DNA from: Bacteroidota bacterium | GTDB taxonomy: Bacteria; Bacteroidota; Bacteroidia; Chitinophagales; Chitinophagaceae | Reading direction: 5' to 3' | DNA length: 49,138 nt | NCBI GenBank assembly: GCA_018268075.1 | Contig: JAFDXH010000030.1 | Location: 1-49,138, forward strand | In this document: one piece after another, positions 8,775 to 18,001 of the stretch | Position numbering within the stretch: position 1 is the first letter of the stretch | Layout of the letters: each line of letters begins with the position of its first letter | The notes under the pieces: model-generated | Seen by the model: only the letters and a program-made list of their open reading frames with translations | Database searches by the model: none | Told to the model about the DNA's origin: nothing | Program-made: the position numbers and the translations under genes

Positions 8775-9656
8775 ATGAGTGGAGCCTTAAAAGAGGTAAG
8801 AAACAGAATAAAGAGTGTACAAAGCACTCAGCAGATTACCAAGGCAATGAAGATGGTAAGCGCTGCCAAATTAAGACGAGCGCAGGATGCAATAATCCAA
8901 ATGCGGCCTTATGCTCAGAAATTGCAAGAAATGCTCACCAATATAGTGGGTAGTGCAGAGGGCGATATCAGCAATCCCTTGGCCAAAGTGCGTGAAGTAA
9001 AAAAGGTACTTTTGATTGTAATTACCAGCGACAGGGGATTGTGTGGCGGTTATAATAGCAATATTATCAAGCTAGCCAAGTTAGATATAAATGAGAAATA
9101 TGCTTCACAGTTTGCTAAGGGCAATGTAACCATTCTTCCAATTGGCAAAAAAGCTTTTGAATATTTTTCAAAAAATAAATATAAAATAATAGATAACTAT
9201 TGGTCTTTATTCTCTGATTTAAATTTTGAGAATGTAGCCAACGCTGCCAAATATGCTATGGACTCATTTGCCAATGGTGAGGTAGATGCAATTGATATTA
9301 TTTATAGTGAGTTCAAAAATGCTGGCACGCAGGTGTTTGTAGCCGAACCTTTTCTTCCGGTAAAAAAATCTACCGCTGCAAAAGGTGCACCAAGAGCAGA
9401 TTTCATTTTTGAGCCAGATAAAAATATTCTTGTGCAAGAACTAATGCCAAAAATATTAAATACCCAACTGTATAAATCAATGCTGGATGCCAATGCAAGT
9501 GAGCATGGAGCAAGAATGACTGCAATGGACAAGGCCACAGATAATGCACAGGAATTGTTGAAAACTTTAAAAATAAGTTATAACCGCGCCAGGCAGGCTG
9601 CTATTACCACAGAACTTACAGAGATAGTGAGTGGCGCCGCTGCTTTGCAGGGTTAA
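8775..9656 (+). CDS. atpG: F1Fo ATP synthase gamma subunit
   Basis: The gamma subunit is the rotating central shaft of F1 that couples proton flow to ATP synthesis at the inner membrane. The protein has 293 residues. The N-terminal helix (LKEVRNRIKSVQSTQQITKA, then MKMVSAAKLRRAQ) and the C-terminal helix (YNRARQAAITTELTEIVSG) are the two coiled-coil strands of the shaft and are strongly conserved. SDRGLCGGYN near residue 90 is another family mark. No other ATP synthase gene is in this window: the upstream neighbour is queA and the downstream one scpB. In many bacteria atpG follows atpA, so the operon has been split here, or the gene has moved. A TAnnTTTG element of its own fits separate expression. 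Confidence 0.96.
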   Translation: MSGALKEVRNRIKSVQSTQQITKAMKMVSAAKLRRAQDAIIQMRPYAQKLQEMLTNIVGSAEGDISNPLAKVREVKKVLLIVITSDRGLCGGYNSNIIKLAKLDINEKYASQFAKGNVTILPIGKKAFEYFSKNKYKIIDNYWSLFSDLNFENVANAAKYAMDSFANGEVDAIDIIYSEFKNAGTQVFVAEPFLPVKKSTAAKGAPRADFIFEPDKNILVQELMPKILNTQLYKSMLDANASEHGARMTAMDKATDNAQELLKTLKISYNRARQAAITTELTEIVSGAAALQG

Positions 9657-9683
9657 GCATCAGCTTTTTGATCCGGTCAAAAA

Positions 9684-10403
9684 ATGGAATTAAACATCAT
9701 CATCCCTCATATTGAAGCCCTGATTTTTGCCAGCGATAAGGCTTTGCCATCTGGCGAATTGTTGGAACTAATCAATAATGCTCACGGATTTATTGAAGAC
9801 AGGGTTACTGCCGATCAGGTTGAGATTGCACTGGAGGCCATCGTCGAAAAATACCAATCAGATTTCTATGCCTTTGAAGTAGTTGAGAGCGGTGGTGGAT
9901 GGCAGTTTCTTACAAAGAAGCCCTACCATGCTACCATTGCACAGCTCAATGGAGATAAATATTTAAAAAAACTTTCTGTAGCAGCTCTTGAAACGCTTTC
10001 CATTATTGCATACAAACAGCCCGTTACCAAATCTGAAATTGAAACTATCCGGGGGGTAAATTGCGATTATGCAGTTCAAAAACTGTTAGAAAAGGATTTA
10101 GTAATAATAGCCGGAAGAAAGGAAGATGCTGTAGGCAAACCACTCATTTATGCCACCTCCAAAACATTTATGGATTATTTTGGAATAAACTCCGCTGAAG
10201 ATTTACCCAAAATAAAAGAAGTGCTTGATTTGGAGGTAGCAGAAGCCACCGCTGTAAATGAAACATTGAATGTAGAAGAAAGTGTAATAGAATTGCCCTT
10301 TGAAGAAGAAATAATTGTAAGAGAACATGAAGAAGAATCTTCTGATGAACCAGAGTCTGATATAGTTTCCGGAGATGAATTTTCTTCAGAAAATAATTCC
10401 TGA
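9684..10403 (+). CDS. scpB: Segregation and condensation protein B
   Basis: ScpB binds ScpA and SMC to form the condensin complex that compacts and segregates the chromosome. The first ~170 of 239 residues form two winged-helix units; IEALIFASDKALPSGEL opens the first, and AALETLSIIAYKQPVTKSEI with RGVNCDYAVQKLLEK marks the second, as in the family. The last ~60 residues are acidic and low in complexity (repeated Glu runs), and are probably disordered. The start is 27 bp after atpG, and lysA follows 18 bp later, so these genes are likely co-transcribed. Neither scpA nor smc is in the window. Confidence 0.93.
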   Translation: MELNIIIPHIEALIFASDKALPSGELLELINNAHGFIEDRVTADQVEIALEAIVEKYQSDFYAFEVVESGGGWQFLTKKPYHATIAQLNGDKYLKKLSVAALETLSIIAYKQPVTKSEIETIRGVNCDYAVQKLLEKDLVIIAGRKEDAVGKPLIYATSKTFMDYFGINSAEDLPKIKEVLDLEVAEATAVNETLNVEESVIELPFEEEIIVREHEEESSDEPESDIVSGDEFSSENNS

Positions 10404-10421
10404 TATTTTTACTGTCCCATT

Positions 10422-11627
10422 ATGATACCGGCATTATCCACTGAAGAACTTGTAAATATTGCCAACGAGTTTGGTACTCCATTGTATGTTTACAATGCGG
10501 ATCGTATTGCGTACCAATACCAAAAATTAAAGAATGCTTTTAGAGATATAGATTCCAGAATCTTTTATGCATGTAAATCCCTTACAAACATTCAGGTGCT
10601 TAAATATATGAGGTCTTTGGGTATTTCCATAGACTGTAGTAGTATTAATGAGGTGAAACTTGCAATACATGCGGGGTTCAAAGAGCAAGAAATACTTTAT
10701 ACATCTAATGGGATTGATTTTTCTGAAATCATCGAAGCAAAAGAATTAGGTGTTCATATAAATATTGACAGCCTTTCAAATCTTGAAAAATTTGCCAAAA
10801 AATATGGACACAGTTATCCAGTAGGTATTCGTGTTCGCCCTAATATACTTGCCGGTGGCAACCTTAAAATATCCACTGGCCATGATAAAAGTAAATTTGG
10901 AATCCCGATTGAAGATATTTCACAGGTAATTCATTATATATCAGCATACAACCTTCATATAAATTCACTTCACATACATACAGGTAGTGAAATAGTAGAA
11001 GCAGCAATATTTCTGGAAGGGATTCAGGTATTATTTAAATTACTGCCGCAATTCGATGAGGTAACCCACATTGATCTAGGTGGTGGTTTTAAGGTGGCCT
11101 ATAAAGCAGGCGATGCCGAAACGAATGTGAATGAGCTAGGGCAAGCATTAAAAGAGGCTTTTGATGAATACGAAATGAAATCAGGAAGGCATCTGAAAAT
11201 TTGGTTTGAACCTGGAAAATATCTGGTAAGCGATGCTGGGTATTTTATTTGTAAGGTAAATGTACTGAAGCCTACAGCCAGCACTTTATTTGCCGGCGTT
11301 AATTCCGGATTTAATCATTTGCTACGCCCCATGTTTTATAATGCATGGCATGATGTAGAAAACATAAGTAACCCTAAGGGTCAATTAAAAAGCTATAGTG
11401 TGGTTGGTAACATTTGTGAAACAGATACGTTTGCCTGGGATCGCAATATTGCAGAGATTAGCGAAGGAGATTTGCTTGCTTTTCATAATGCTGGTGCTTA
11501 TGGTTTTGAGATGTCTTCCAATTACAATTCCAGACTTAAGCCTGCAGAAGTATTGGTTACTAATGGTAAGGCACAGTTGATAAGAAGGCGGGAAACTTTT
11601 GAAGACTTATTGAGGCATCAGGTATAA
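10422..11627 (+). CDS. lysA: Diaminopimelate decarboxylase
   Basis: LysA removes CO2 from meso-diaminopimelate to give L-lysine, the last step of lysine synthesis. The 401-residue protein is a fold-III PLP enzyme: YACKSLTNIQ near residue 47 holds the Schiff-base lysine, HIHTGSEI and DLGGGFKVAY bind the cofactor, and GNICETDTFAWDR near residue 330 carries the Cys that contacts substrate from the other subunit. The C-terminal YGFEMSSNYNSRLKPAEVL motif is also conserved. Ornithine and carboxynorspermidine decarboxylases share the fold, but the TGSEI and CETD motifs favour LysA. It sits 18 bp after scpB in the same direction. The next gene is 62 bp downstream. Confidence 0.92.
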   Translation: MIPALSTEELVNIANEFGTPLYVYNADRIAYQYQKLKNAFRDIDSRIFYACKSLTNIQVLKYMRSLGISIDCSSINEVKLAIHAGFKEQEILYTSNGIDFSEIIEAKELGVHINIDSLSNLEKFAKKYGHSYPVGIRVRPNILAGGNLKISTGHDKSKFGIPIEDISQVIHYISAYNLHINSLHIHTGSEIVEAAIFLEGIQVLFKLLPQFDEVTHIDLGGGFKVAYKAGDAETNVNELGQALKEAFDEYEMKSGRHLKIWFEPGKYLVSDAGYFICKVNVLKPTASTLFAGVNSGFNHLLRPMFYNAWHDVENISNPKGQLKSYSVVGNICETDTFAWDRNIAEISEGDLLAFHNAGAYGFEMSSNYNSRLKPAEVLVTNGKAQLIRRRETFEDLLRHQV

Positions 11628-11689
11628 TTCTTTCTGACTTAGCTCTAATATATCATTTTATTTTTCATTCAATTTTAAAGAAAAGAGAA

Positions 11690-12958
11690 ATGAATCAGGA
11701 TTCAAGCTCAATAAATGAACCTATTGTTATTATCGGCGGTGGTGTAATTGGTTTGTGTACTGCCTACTACCTATCGGGGAAGTATAAAAATATAACGGTG
11801 GTAGATAGTGGCGATATTACAAACAGTTGTTCCTTTGGCAATATGGGATATTTATCTCCCAGTCATGTGATCCCCATTGCTTCGCCAGGCATTATTCGCG
11901 AGGGCCTTAGGTACATGCTTGATAGTAAAAGCCCATTTTATATTAAACCAAGATTGAGTCTTGCTCTTGTAGAATGGATGCTCAAATTTTACAAATCAAG
12001 CACGGCTTCTGTTGTAGAAAAAAATTCGCCACCATTAAGCGCACTGCTCAACCTGAGCCGCGCCTTAATGGATAATATAAAAGCAGATATTGGAGATGAC
12101 TTTGGCATGGAAAGTAAAGGCTGCCTGATGATGTGCCATTCCCAAAAGATGTTTGAAAAAGAATGCCATGAGGCAAAGGAGGCACTGCGCTTTGGCCTGA
12201 AAACAGATATCCTTAACCGGCAGGAAGTGCAGGCATTGGAGCCAGATGTAGAAATAGATGTGACTGGAGCTGTATTATTTAAAAGTGATGCCCATATTCA
12301 TCCGGGGAAATTTATGAAATCAATGCATAAGTACCTCCTTGGTGCAGGAGTACAATTTCTACTTAATACTGAAGTGCATGATATAGATAAGATGAAGGAC
12401 AAAAGTTTTGAAATACAAACTAATAAAGGAATTATAAAAGCAAAGCAATTAGTCTTATGTGCTGGTAGCTGGCTTCCTCAGGTTGCAAAAAAACTTGGAA
12501 TAAAATTATTAATTCAGCCAGGGAAGGGATACAGCTTCACTTATGAACATGTAGAAAAGAATATTCAATACCCTGCAATCCTTATGGATGGAAGGTGCGC
12601 CATGACACCTTGGAATCATGAATTACGAATTGGGGGCACTATGGAATTGAGCGGTATCAATAAACAAGTTTTGTTTAAAAGAATGGAGGGTATTTATTAT
12701 TCAGTAAAAAGGTTTTATCCAGGCTTGAAAATTGACCTGCCAGAAAAAGAAAATGTATGGACAGGCCTGCGCCCAGTATCACCAGATGGACTCCCATATA
12801 TAGGTAAGCCTAAGGGGTATGAAAATGTATTTATTTCTGGCGGACATGCTATGTTAGGCGTATCTGCGGCTGCAGCTTCTGGTCTATTGATATCAGAACT
12901 TTTTGAAAACTCTAAACCTTCTATTTCTATGGATGCATTTGCAGTAAATAGGTTTTAG
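11690..12958 (+). CDS. FAD-dependent oxidoreductase, D-amino acid dehydrogenase-like
   Basis: This 422-residue protein belongs to the DAO/DadA family. The FAD ADP-binding motif IIGGGVIGLCTAYYL is at about residues 14-28, followed by the acidic end of strand 2 (VVDSG). GNMGYLSPSHVIPIASPG is typical of DadA-like dehydrogenases, and the C-terminal WTGLRPVSPDGLPYIGK and GHAMLGVSAAAASG segments complete the FAD site. It likely oxidises a D-amino acid or hydroxyproline-type amine to an oxo-acid and passes electrons to the respiratory chain. The exact substrate cannot be read from sequence, so I give no gene symbol. It lies after lysA in the same direction, which may or may not be functional. Confidence 0.82.
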   Translation: MNQDSSSINEPIVIIGGGVIGLCTAYYLSGKYKNITVVDSGDITNSCSFGNMGYLSPSHVIPIASPGIIREGLRYMLDSKSPFYIKPRLSLALVEWMLKFYKSSTASVVEKNSPPLSALLNLSRALMDNIKADIGDDFGMESKGCLMMCHSQKMFEKECHEAKEALRFGLKTDILNRQEVQALEPDVEIDVTGAVLFKSDAHIHPGKFMKSMHKYLLGAGVQFLLNTEVHDIDKMKDKSFEIQTNKGIIKAKQLVLCAGSWLPQVAKKLGIKLLIQPGKGYSFTYEHVEKNIQYPAILMDGRCAMTPWNHELRIGGTMELSGINKQVLFKRMEGIYYSVKRFYPGLKIDLPEKENVWTGLRPVSPDGLPYIGKPKGYENVFISGGHAMLGVSAAAASGLLISELFENSKPSISMDAFAVNRF

Positions 12959-12998
12959 ATTAATTTTATACCCATTAATTTTTTTAAAAATATTTTTT

Positions 12999-13364
12999 AT
13001 GGCAAAGGTTCAATTTTTAATGTTGGGCAGAGACCCGGTAGTGTTACAAAAATTGTTGCGGTTTATGAATGAAAATCCCGAATGGGAAGCAGATGGTACT
13101 ATTGACGATCGTAGCGCAACGATTATTTTTAATGAGAAAAATATTCAGGTAGTGGTTTTTATTGATGATGTTTCAGCAACTTCAAAAGAGAAGCTTAGTG
13201 CTGATTTTAAAAATAAAAAACCAGCTACCATTTTTATTAATCATTCCGGCGACTCCAGAGGATTGCTTGCATCAGAAATACAGGAATCATTTAAAGAAAA
13301 TAACTTTGACCCCTCCACACTTCAGGATGAAGTGGCCGCGGTGGAAAGTAAAGATTCGAAATAG
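12999..13364 (+). CDS. Small receiver-like protein of unknown function
   Basis: This 121-residue protein has alternating strand/helix sequence that fits a CheY-like receiver: a first strand VQFLMLGRDP, a helix, a third strand QVVVFIDDVS, and a strand ATIFINHSGD. The usual cluster of acidic residues at the end of strand 1 and the invariant Lys near strand 5 are not convincing, so phosphorylation is doubtful. The final 25 residues are polar and probably flexible. It has no output domain and no histidine kinase neighbour. It follows the FAD oxidoreductase by 40 bp and ends 13 bp before the end of the convergent beta-CASP gene. I recognise similar short orphan proteins in Bacteroidota but no assigned function. 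Confidence 0.6.
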   Translation: MAKVQFLMLGRDPVVLQKLLRFMNENPEWEADGTIDDRSATIIFNEKNIQVVVFIDDVSATSKEKLSADFKNKKPATIFINHSGDSRGLLASEIQESFKENNFDPSTLQDEVAAVESKDSK

Positions 13365-13377
13365 CTTCCAAGGCTGA

Positions 13378-14781
13378 TTAACCTAAGCCTACTTCGGTAT
13401 GCATAGCAGGGATTTCCACATCAGAAAACCCTTTGCTAATTAAACGGTTTTTAAAATCCATCTGAACATCATATTCTCCATGCACCAAGAATAATTTTTT
13501 AACCAGTTTAGGGTCCTGACAGGCAAGCCATTGGCACAAGTCATTATAATCGCCGTGTGCACTCATTCCTTGTATATCGCCTATCTCTGCATTTACCATG
13601 TGCCTTACACCAAAGATGCCTACTTCTTTTGGGTGTAATTTCAATCTGCCACCCAGCGAGTTGGGTTCGCAGTAACCGGTGAGCACAATTGAATTTCTGC
13701 TGTTCTCAATATTGTTGCTGATATGGTGTTTTACCCTGCCAGCTTCTGCCATACCACTGGCAGAGATTATCACCATTGGTTCATCCCTGTAATTCAATGA
13801 TTTACTTTCTTCTACAGATTTTACAAATCTCAATCCTTTAAAACTAAATGGATCATTGTCTGTTTGCAATAATTTTTTTACCTGATTGTTAAAATAATTT
13901 GGATAACTTTTTATGATCTCAGTGGCCTCCATGCTTAGGGGGCTATCTACAAAGTAGGGAAGGTCTGGTAGCCTGTTTTCCTGTTCTAACTGGTTTAATT
14001 CAAAAAGAATTTCCTGTGTTCTTCCAACACTGAAAGCAGGAAGAATTAGTTTGCCCTTTTTTTGAAGGCAAGTTTTTGTAATCCAATCCAGAAGTAAATC
14101 CTTTGTGCCGGTTACATCTTTGTGTAGTTTGTTTCCATAAGTAGATTCCATGATAATGTAATCAGCTTGCGGAAAGTCTGCTGGCGACCTTAATATGGTA
14201 TCTCTATAACGGCCTACATCACCCGAAAAAGTAAGCCTGGTTTCTTTGCCATTTTCGTTTATCTTAAGATGCACTGTCGTGCTTCCGATTATATGCCCGG
14301 CATCAAGATACATGAACTGTACCTGATCGTCTATTGCATGCCATTGGCCATAATCCACTATTACAAAATGTTCGGTTGCTTTCTTGGCGTCTTCGGTAGT
14401 ATATAGTGGAGAAAGGTAGGACTGGCCAGATATTGCTCTTTTTTTATTTACAAATTTCAAATCACTTTCTTGAATGCCTGCACTGTCTTCCATTAATATG
14501 GCTGCCAGATCTCTTGTGGCGGGCGTTGCAAATATTTTTCCATTGTATCCTTCTTTTATCAATTTGGGTATTAGCCCACAGTGATCAATATGTGCATGCG
14601 ACAATATCATATAATCTACCTCCGTAGGTAAAAAACCAAAGGTTCGGTTTAATGTTTCAGTGTCCTTACCCATTCCCTGAAACATGCCACAGTCAAGCAA
14701 ATATTTTTTACCATTTGACAGCGTGAGTAAATGTTTTGATCCCGTTACAGTGCGTGCTGCACCATGAAAGCTGATTTTCAT
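13378..14781 (-). CDS. Beta-CASP metallo-beta-lactamase RNA nuclease (YSH1 type)
   Basis: The 467-residue protein joins a metallo-beta-lactamase domain to a beta-CASP cap and a terminal RMMBL motif, as in archaeal and eukaryotic cleavage factors (COG1236). The zinc motif HAHIDHCG is near residue 63, followed by DAGHIIGS, FSGDVGR with its metal Asp, and the ESTYGNKLH segment. SPLSMEATEI, SASGMAEAGRVKHH and VHGEYD are the beta-CASP A, B and C marks. It is likely a zinc-dependent RNA endonuclease in the cytoplasm; its targets are unknown. The start at 14781 is fixed by the conserved MKISFHGAARTVTGS. It is leftward, 163 bp after DUF4442, and probably separately expressed. Confidence 0.88.
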   Translation of the reverse strand: MKISFHGAARTVTGSKHLLTLSNGKKYLLDCGMFQGMGKDTETLNRTFGFLPTEVDYMILSHAHIDHCGLIPKLIKEGYNGKIFATPATRDLAAILMEDSAGIQESDLKFVNKKRAISGQSYLSPLYTTEDAKKATEHFVIVDYGQWHAIDDQVQFMYLDAGHIIGSTTVHLKINENGKETRLTFSGDVGRYRDTILRSPADFPQADYIIMESTYGNKLHKDVTGTKDLLLDWITKTCLQKKGKLILPAFSVGRTQEILFELNQLEQENRLPDLPYFVDSPLSMEATEIIKSYPNYFNNQVKKLLQTDNDPFSFKGLRFVKSVEESKSLNYRDEPMVIISASGMAEAGRVKHHISNNIENSRNSIVLTGYCEPNSLGGRLKLHPKEVGIFGVRHMVNAEIGDIQGMSAHGDYNDLCQWLACQDPKLVKKLFLVHGEYDVQMDFKNRLISKGFSDVEIPAMHTEVGLG

Positions 14782-14944
14782 ATAAAAAAAATTAAGTAGA
14801 ATAAAATTAAAGTAAGGTACAAATAAATAATTTTAATACCCTATTCTAAATTTATTTTCCTGCCTGATATTTGGTCATAAGTTCGTTAGTAAATATTTCA
14901 TGGTTAATATTAAGAGTAGAATAGTTGATTTTATTTTTTTTGAT

Positions 14945-15415
14945 TCATTTTGCTTTGAGTGACCATGTAAAATTAAATTCAGCGACCAAATCATTATTGC
15001 TGTTTCGTCCGTGTGATTGAGCAATAATAGTAACACCCGTACCTGATTCTACCGCTTTCATTACGGCTTCTTTTATTTTTATTCCATCCACGCAAGTAAA
15101 TTCGGTAATCTCTTTTGCCTTTTTAAAATACCGTGCATCCATACCAACCACGAGCATAGAAATCTTTTGTTTTGCCTGTTGAGTATGCAAAGTTGTTAAA
15201 GCGCCAGTGCTCAGTTCTGCTGCCATGGCCAATGATGCAAAATAGGTAGAATGGAATGGATTTTGGGTAAGCCATTTAAAGGGGACACTGGTAATACATT
15301 TTTCCTCATCACATGATTTTATTTTAATTCCTGAGAAAAAAGCAGCAGGAAGGTTCCTCAATAAATACAATCGAAATTTAAAATTGTTATTAATCAGTTT
15401 TTTAAATGATGCCAT
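14945..15415 (-). CDS. DUF4442 hotdog-fold protein, thioesterase-like
   Basis: This 156-residue protein matches DUF4442, a family with the hotdog fold related to acyl-CoA thioesterases such as PaaI. Conserved segments are VPFKWLTQNPFHSTYFASL near residue 44, where family members place substrate-pocket residues, and AMAAELSTGALTTL. The C-terminal strands read VTIIAQSHGRN and VAEFNFTWSL. An acyl-thioester substrate is plausible but unproven. It has no signal peptide, so it is cytoplasmic. It starts 6 bp after the pbpC stop, so it is the third gene of the macroglobulin-pbpC-DUF4442 leftward unit; why a hotdog protein travels with these genes is not clear from the sequence. Confidence 0.75.
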   Translation of the reverse strand: MASFKKLINNNFKFRLYLLRNLPAAFFSGIKIKSCDEEKCITSVPFKWLTQNPFHSTYFASLAMAAELSTGALTTLHTQQAKQKISMLVVGMDARYFKKAKEITEFTCVDGIKIKEAVMKAVESGTGVTIIAQSHGRNSNNDLVAEFNFTWSLKAK

Positions 15416-15421
15416 GCAATT

Positions 15422-17833
15422 TTATTTATTTTTTTGTTCAATGATAGTGAATTTTCTGCTTAAGCTTTCACCCTTTTCGTTTACAATGGTTATTGTATGT
15501 GTACCTGCTGAAGGGCTGAGTGCTACCTGATGAAAGGTGGTAGTAGTAGCTACAAATTGATTATCAAGATGCCAGTAAAGTTGTTGGTTCTCTTTTCTGG
15601 AAGCCGCTTTAAATATTGTTTTGCCTCTGTGCCCATCTATTTCTATGGGTACGTATATTCTTGCACCCGGCTCAGGGTAAATAAATGATAGATTACTGTT
15701 GCTTGTTTCTGCATTGCATCCTGCTAAAAATGGTGGAAGCAACTTGTAGTCATGATTTTTTTGCTGAAAATAGTATTCCATTGTCGGTGGTAGTACAAAC
15801 CAACTTTCATGTAGCATTTTAGCCGGATCATAGCACGAGTTATTTACTTGAAATGTGCCGGTCGCATCTAAATGTATTTTCTGATGATAAGGACACAAGG
15901 ATGATTTTATTGCGTTTGCAGGCAACATCATGGTGTCCACTACATTACAATCAACATTTGCCCTGAAGCCACTTTGATGGCAGATAGGTAAATAAATAAA
16001 ATTTTTTTCGGGTGGCTGAAACCATGCAGATGATGGCAAAGCTCTGAAAATATCAAACATGATTGGTGCAGAGGTTTGCACGCCTACCAAACCTGGCCGT
16101 CCCTCACCGGTCGTATTTCCTGTCCATACGGCTACTACATATTTTGGTGTGATGCCAATGGCCCATGCATCTCTAAAACCAAAGCTGGTCCCCGTTTTCC
16201 ATGCAATTTTTTGCGATGAGGCAAATTGTTGCCATAGCCCTTCTTCGCCAGGCCTCATTACTTCTTCCATAGCCTGAAAGGTGAACCAGATTGAAGTTGG
16301 GTCTAATGCATTTATTTTTTGTTCATTGGTATTTGATTTATGGGAAGGGGTAGAACTTGCTAAATATTGGGGCTGGAAAAAATCTCTCTTTAATGCCTGG
16401 TAATTATTATTTTTTTGATTGATCAATGTGCGTGCCATACCCGCGTATATACCTGCAAGATCCCACATGGTGACTTCGCCACCGCCCAGTATCAGCGAAA
16501 GGCCATAATTATCTGCAGGCTTATTTAATGTTGTCATGCCAAGTTGTTTCAGCAAATCATAAAATCTAGCATATTTATACTGTTGTAAAATTTTTACTGC
16601 CGGGATATTTAGTGAACGGGATAGTGCCAACGATGCCGGTACTGCCCCATCATAATTACGATCATAATTTTCTGGAGTATAGCCGCCTACCTGAGTTGGA
16701 ATATCTGGAATCAGTGAATGGGGTAATATTAATCCTTCGGAAAGTGCTGAAGCATATAAAATGGGTTTAAGAGCGCTGCCCGGGCTTCGTGGGGCTCTTA
16801 TCACATCTACATCACTTTGGAGATCGGGATTACTAATATCATAAACATTACCCACATACGCTAATACTTTACTCGTTTTTACATCCAAAACCAGAGCACA
16901 TGCATTATTTATAGCATTGCCTTTTAAGATATCGTGGTGCCTGTTGATTATTTCTGTAACTTTTTGCTGTAAATCCTCATCAATTGTTGTTACACTTTTA
17001 TCAGCAGTAATATTTTTGTTTTGCACATCGGCACGAAACCGCTGTAATAAATGTGGAGCAAGCTGGGGCAAAGGAAGCGGCTTGCCTGGTAAAGGTTCAA
17101 GTTTAGAAAGGTAACAGGTGTTGCTGTCAATAATTTTATCAGACAGTAATTTATCTAAAAGATAATTTCTTTTTTTCAATAGAGTGGGGCTGTTCTTGCC
17201 AGGATGTACTAATGATGGCGCATTAGGCAAAACAGCAAGTGCTGCCATTTCGCCCCAGCTAAGTTTTTTTGGGCTTCTACCATAATAGCGCCACGCAGCA
17301 GCATCCAATCCTACCACATTGCTACCAAAGGGAGCGTGTGAAGCGTAGAGCGCCATAATCTCTTTTTTCGAATAAGTACATTCTAATCTTACCGATTGAA
17401 TACATTCAATTATTTTTTCTAAATAAGACCTTTTCTTTCCTTGCCTGCTCAGCCGCATCACTTGCATGGTGATGGTGCTTCCACCCTGTATTCCTCCTTT
17501 GCTTTTTATATTTTTTAAAGTTGCTCTTCCAAGGGCAAGGATATCTACACCGGGATGATGGTAGAACCTTTTATCTTCAAATGTGGTTATACACTTTATA
17601 AATTTATAGGGTACTACCTCATCATAAGGAAATCGCCATTGACCATCTGGTGCAATAGCCGCACTTAATAAATTTCCATCCCTATCTTCAATGACATAAC
17701 TATTGGATGTAGGGAAAAGTGAAGAAGGGATGCTGAACCAAAACAAGGTAAACAAAATAAAAAAAACACAAAGGCTTGCAATGATTTTTTTCTTTTTTAA
17801 AAATTTCCAGTATTTACTATGCTTACCGAGCAT
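15422..17833 (-). CDS. pbpC: Penicillin-binding protein 1C
   Basis: PBP1C is a bifunctional class A peptidoglycan synthase. The 803-residue protein has a membrane anchor at about residues 17-34, a glycosyltransferase domain (catalytic Glu86 in FEDKRFYHHPG and GGSTITMQVMRL at 118-128), then a transpeptidase domain with active Ser353 and Lys356 in PGSALKP, the SRSLN motif and KTGTSFG near residue 560. The C-terminal ~100 residues form the PBP1C-specific BiPBP_C beta domain. All catalytic motifs are present. It lies 168 bp downstream of the alpha-2-macroglobulin gene on the same strand; the same pairing (pbpC with yfhM) is known in Escherichia coli and many other bacteria, where the two proteins are thought to work together in envelope defence. 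Confidence 0.95.
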   Translation of the reverse strand: MLGKHSKYWKFLKKKKIIASLCVFFILFTLFWFSIPSSLFPTSNSYVIEDRDGNLLSAAIAPDGQWRFPYDEVVPYKFIKCITTFEDKRFYHHPGVDILALGRATLKNIKSKGGIQGGSTITMQVMRLSRQGKKRSYLEKIIECIQSVRLECTYSKKEIMALYASHAPFGSNVVGLDAAAWRYYGRSPKKLSWGEMAALAVLPNAPSLVHPGKNSPTLLKKRNYLLDKLLSDKIIDSNTCYLSKLEPLPGKPLPLPQLAPHLLQRFRADVQNKNITADKSVTTIDEDLQQKVTEIINRHHDILKGNAINNACALVLDVKTSKVLAYVGNVYDISNPDLQSDVDVIRAPRSPGSALKPILYASALSEGLILPHSLIPDIPTQVGGYTPENYDRNYDGAVPASLALSRSLNIPAVKILQQYKYARFYDLLKQLGMTTLNKPADNYGLSLILGGGEVTMWDLAGIYAGMARTLINQKNNNYQALKRDFFQPQYLASSTPSHKSNTNEQKINALDPTSIWFTFQAMEEVMRPGEEGLWQQFASSQKIAWKTGTSFGFRDAWAIGITPKYVVAVWTGNTTGEGRPGLVGVQTSAPIMFDIFRALPSSAWFQPPEKNFIYLPICHQSGFRANVDCNVVDTMMLPANAIKSSLCPYHQKIHLDATGTFQVNNSCYDPAKMLHESWFVLPPTMEYYFQQKNHDYKLLPPFLAGCNAETSNSNLSFIYPEPGARIYVPIEIDGHRGKTIFKAASRKENQQLYWHLDNQFVATTTTFHQVALSPSAGTHTITIVNEKGESLSRKFTIIEQKNK

Positions 17834-18001
17834 TGATAAATTTTATTTTTCTATTCAAAGATTGCAAGATGTAGGTATTGCTTTCCAAGTTCATATTTAG
17901 TACAATTGATGCCAGAGGTAAAAATAAGCCGGCGCTCTATGCCTTTCAGCATACTCATGGCTGCAATATTTTAACCTTAGCAACTATTTATCAAGGTGAT
18001 A

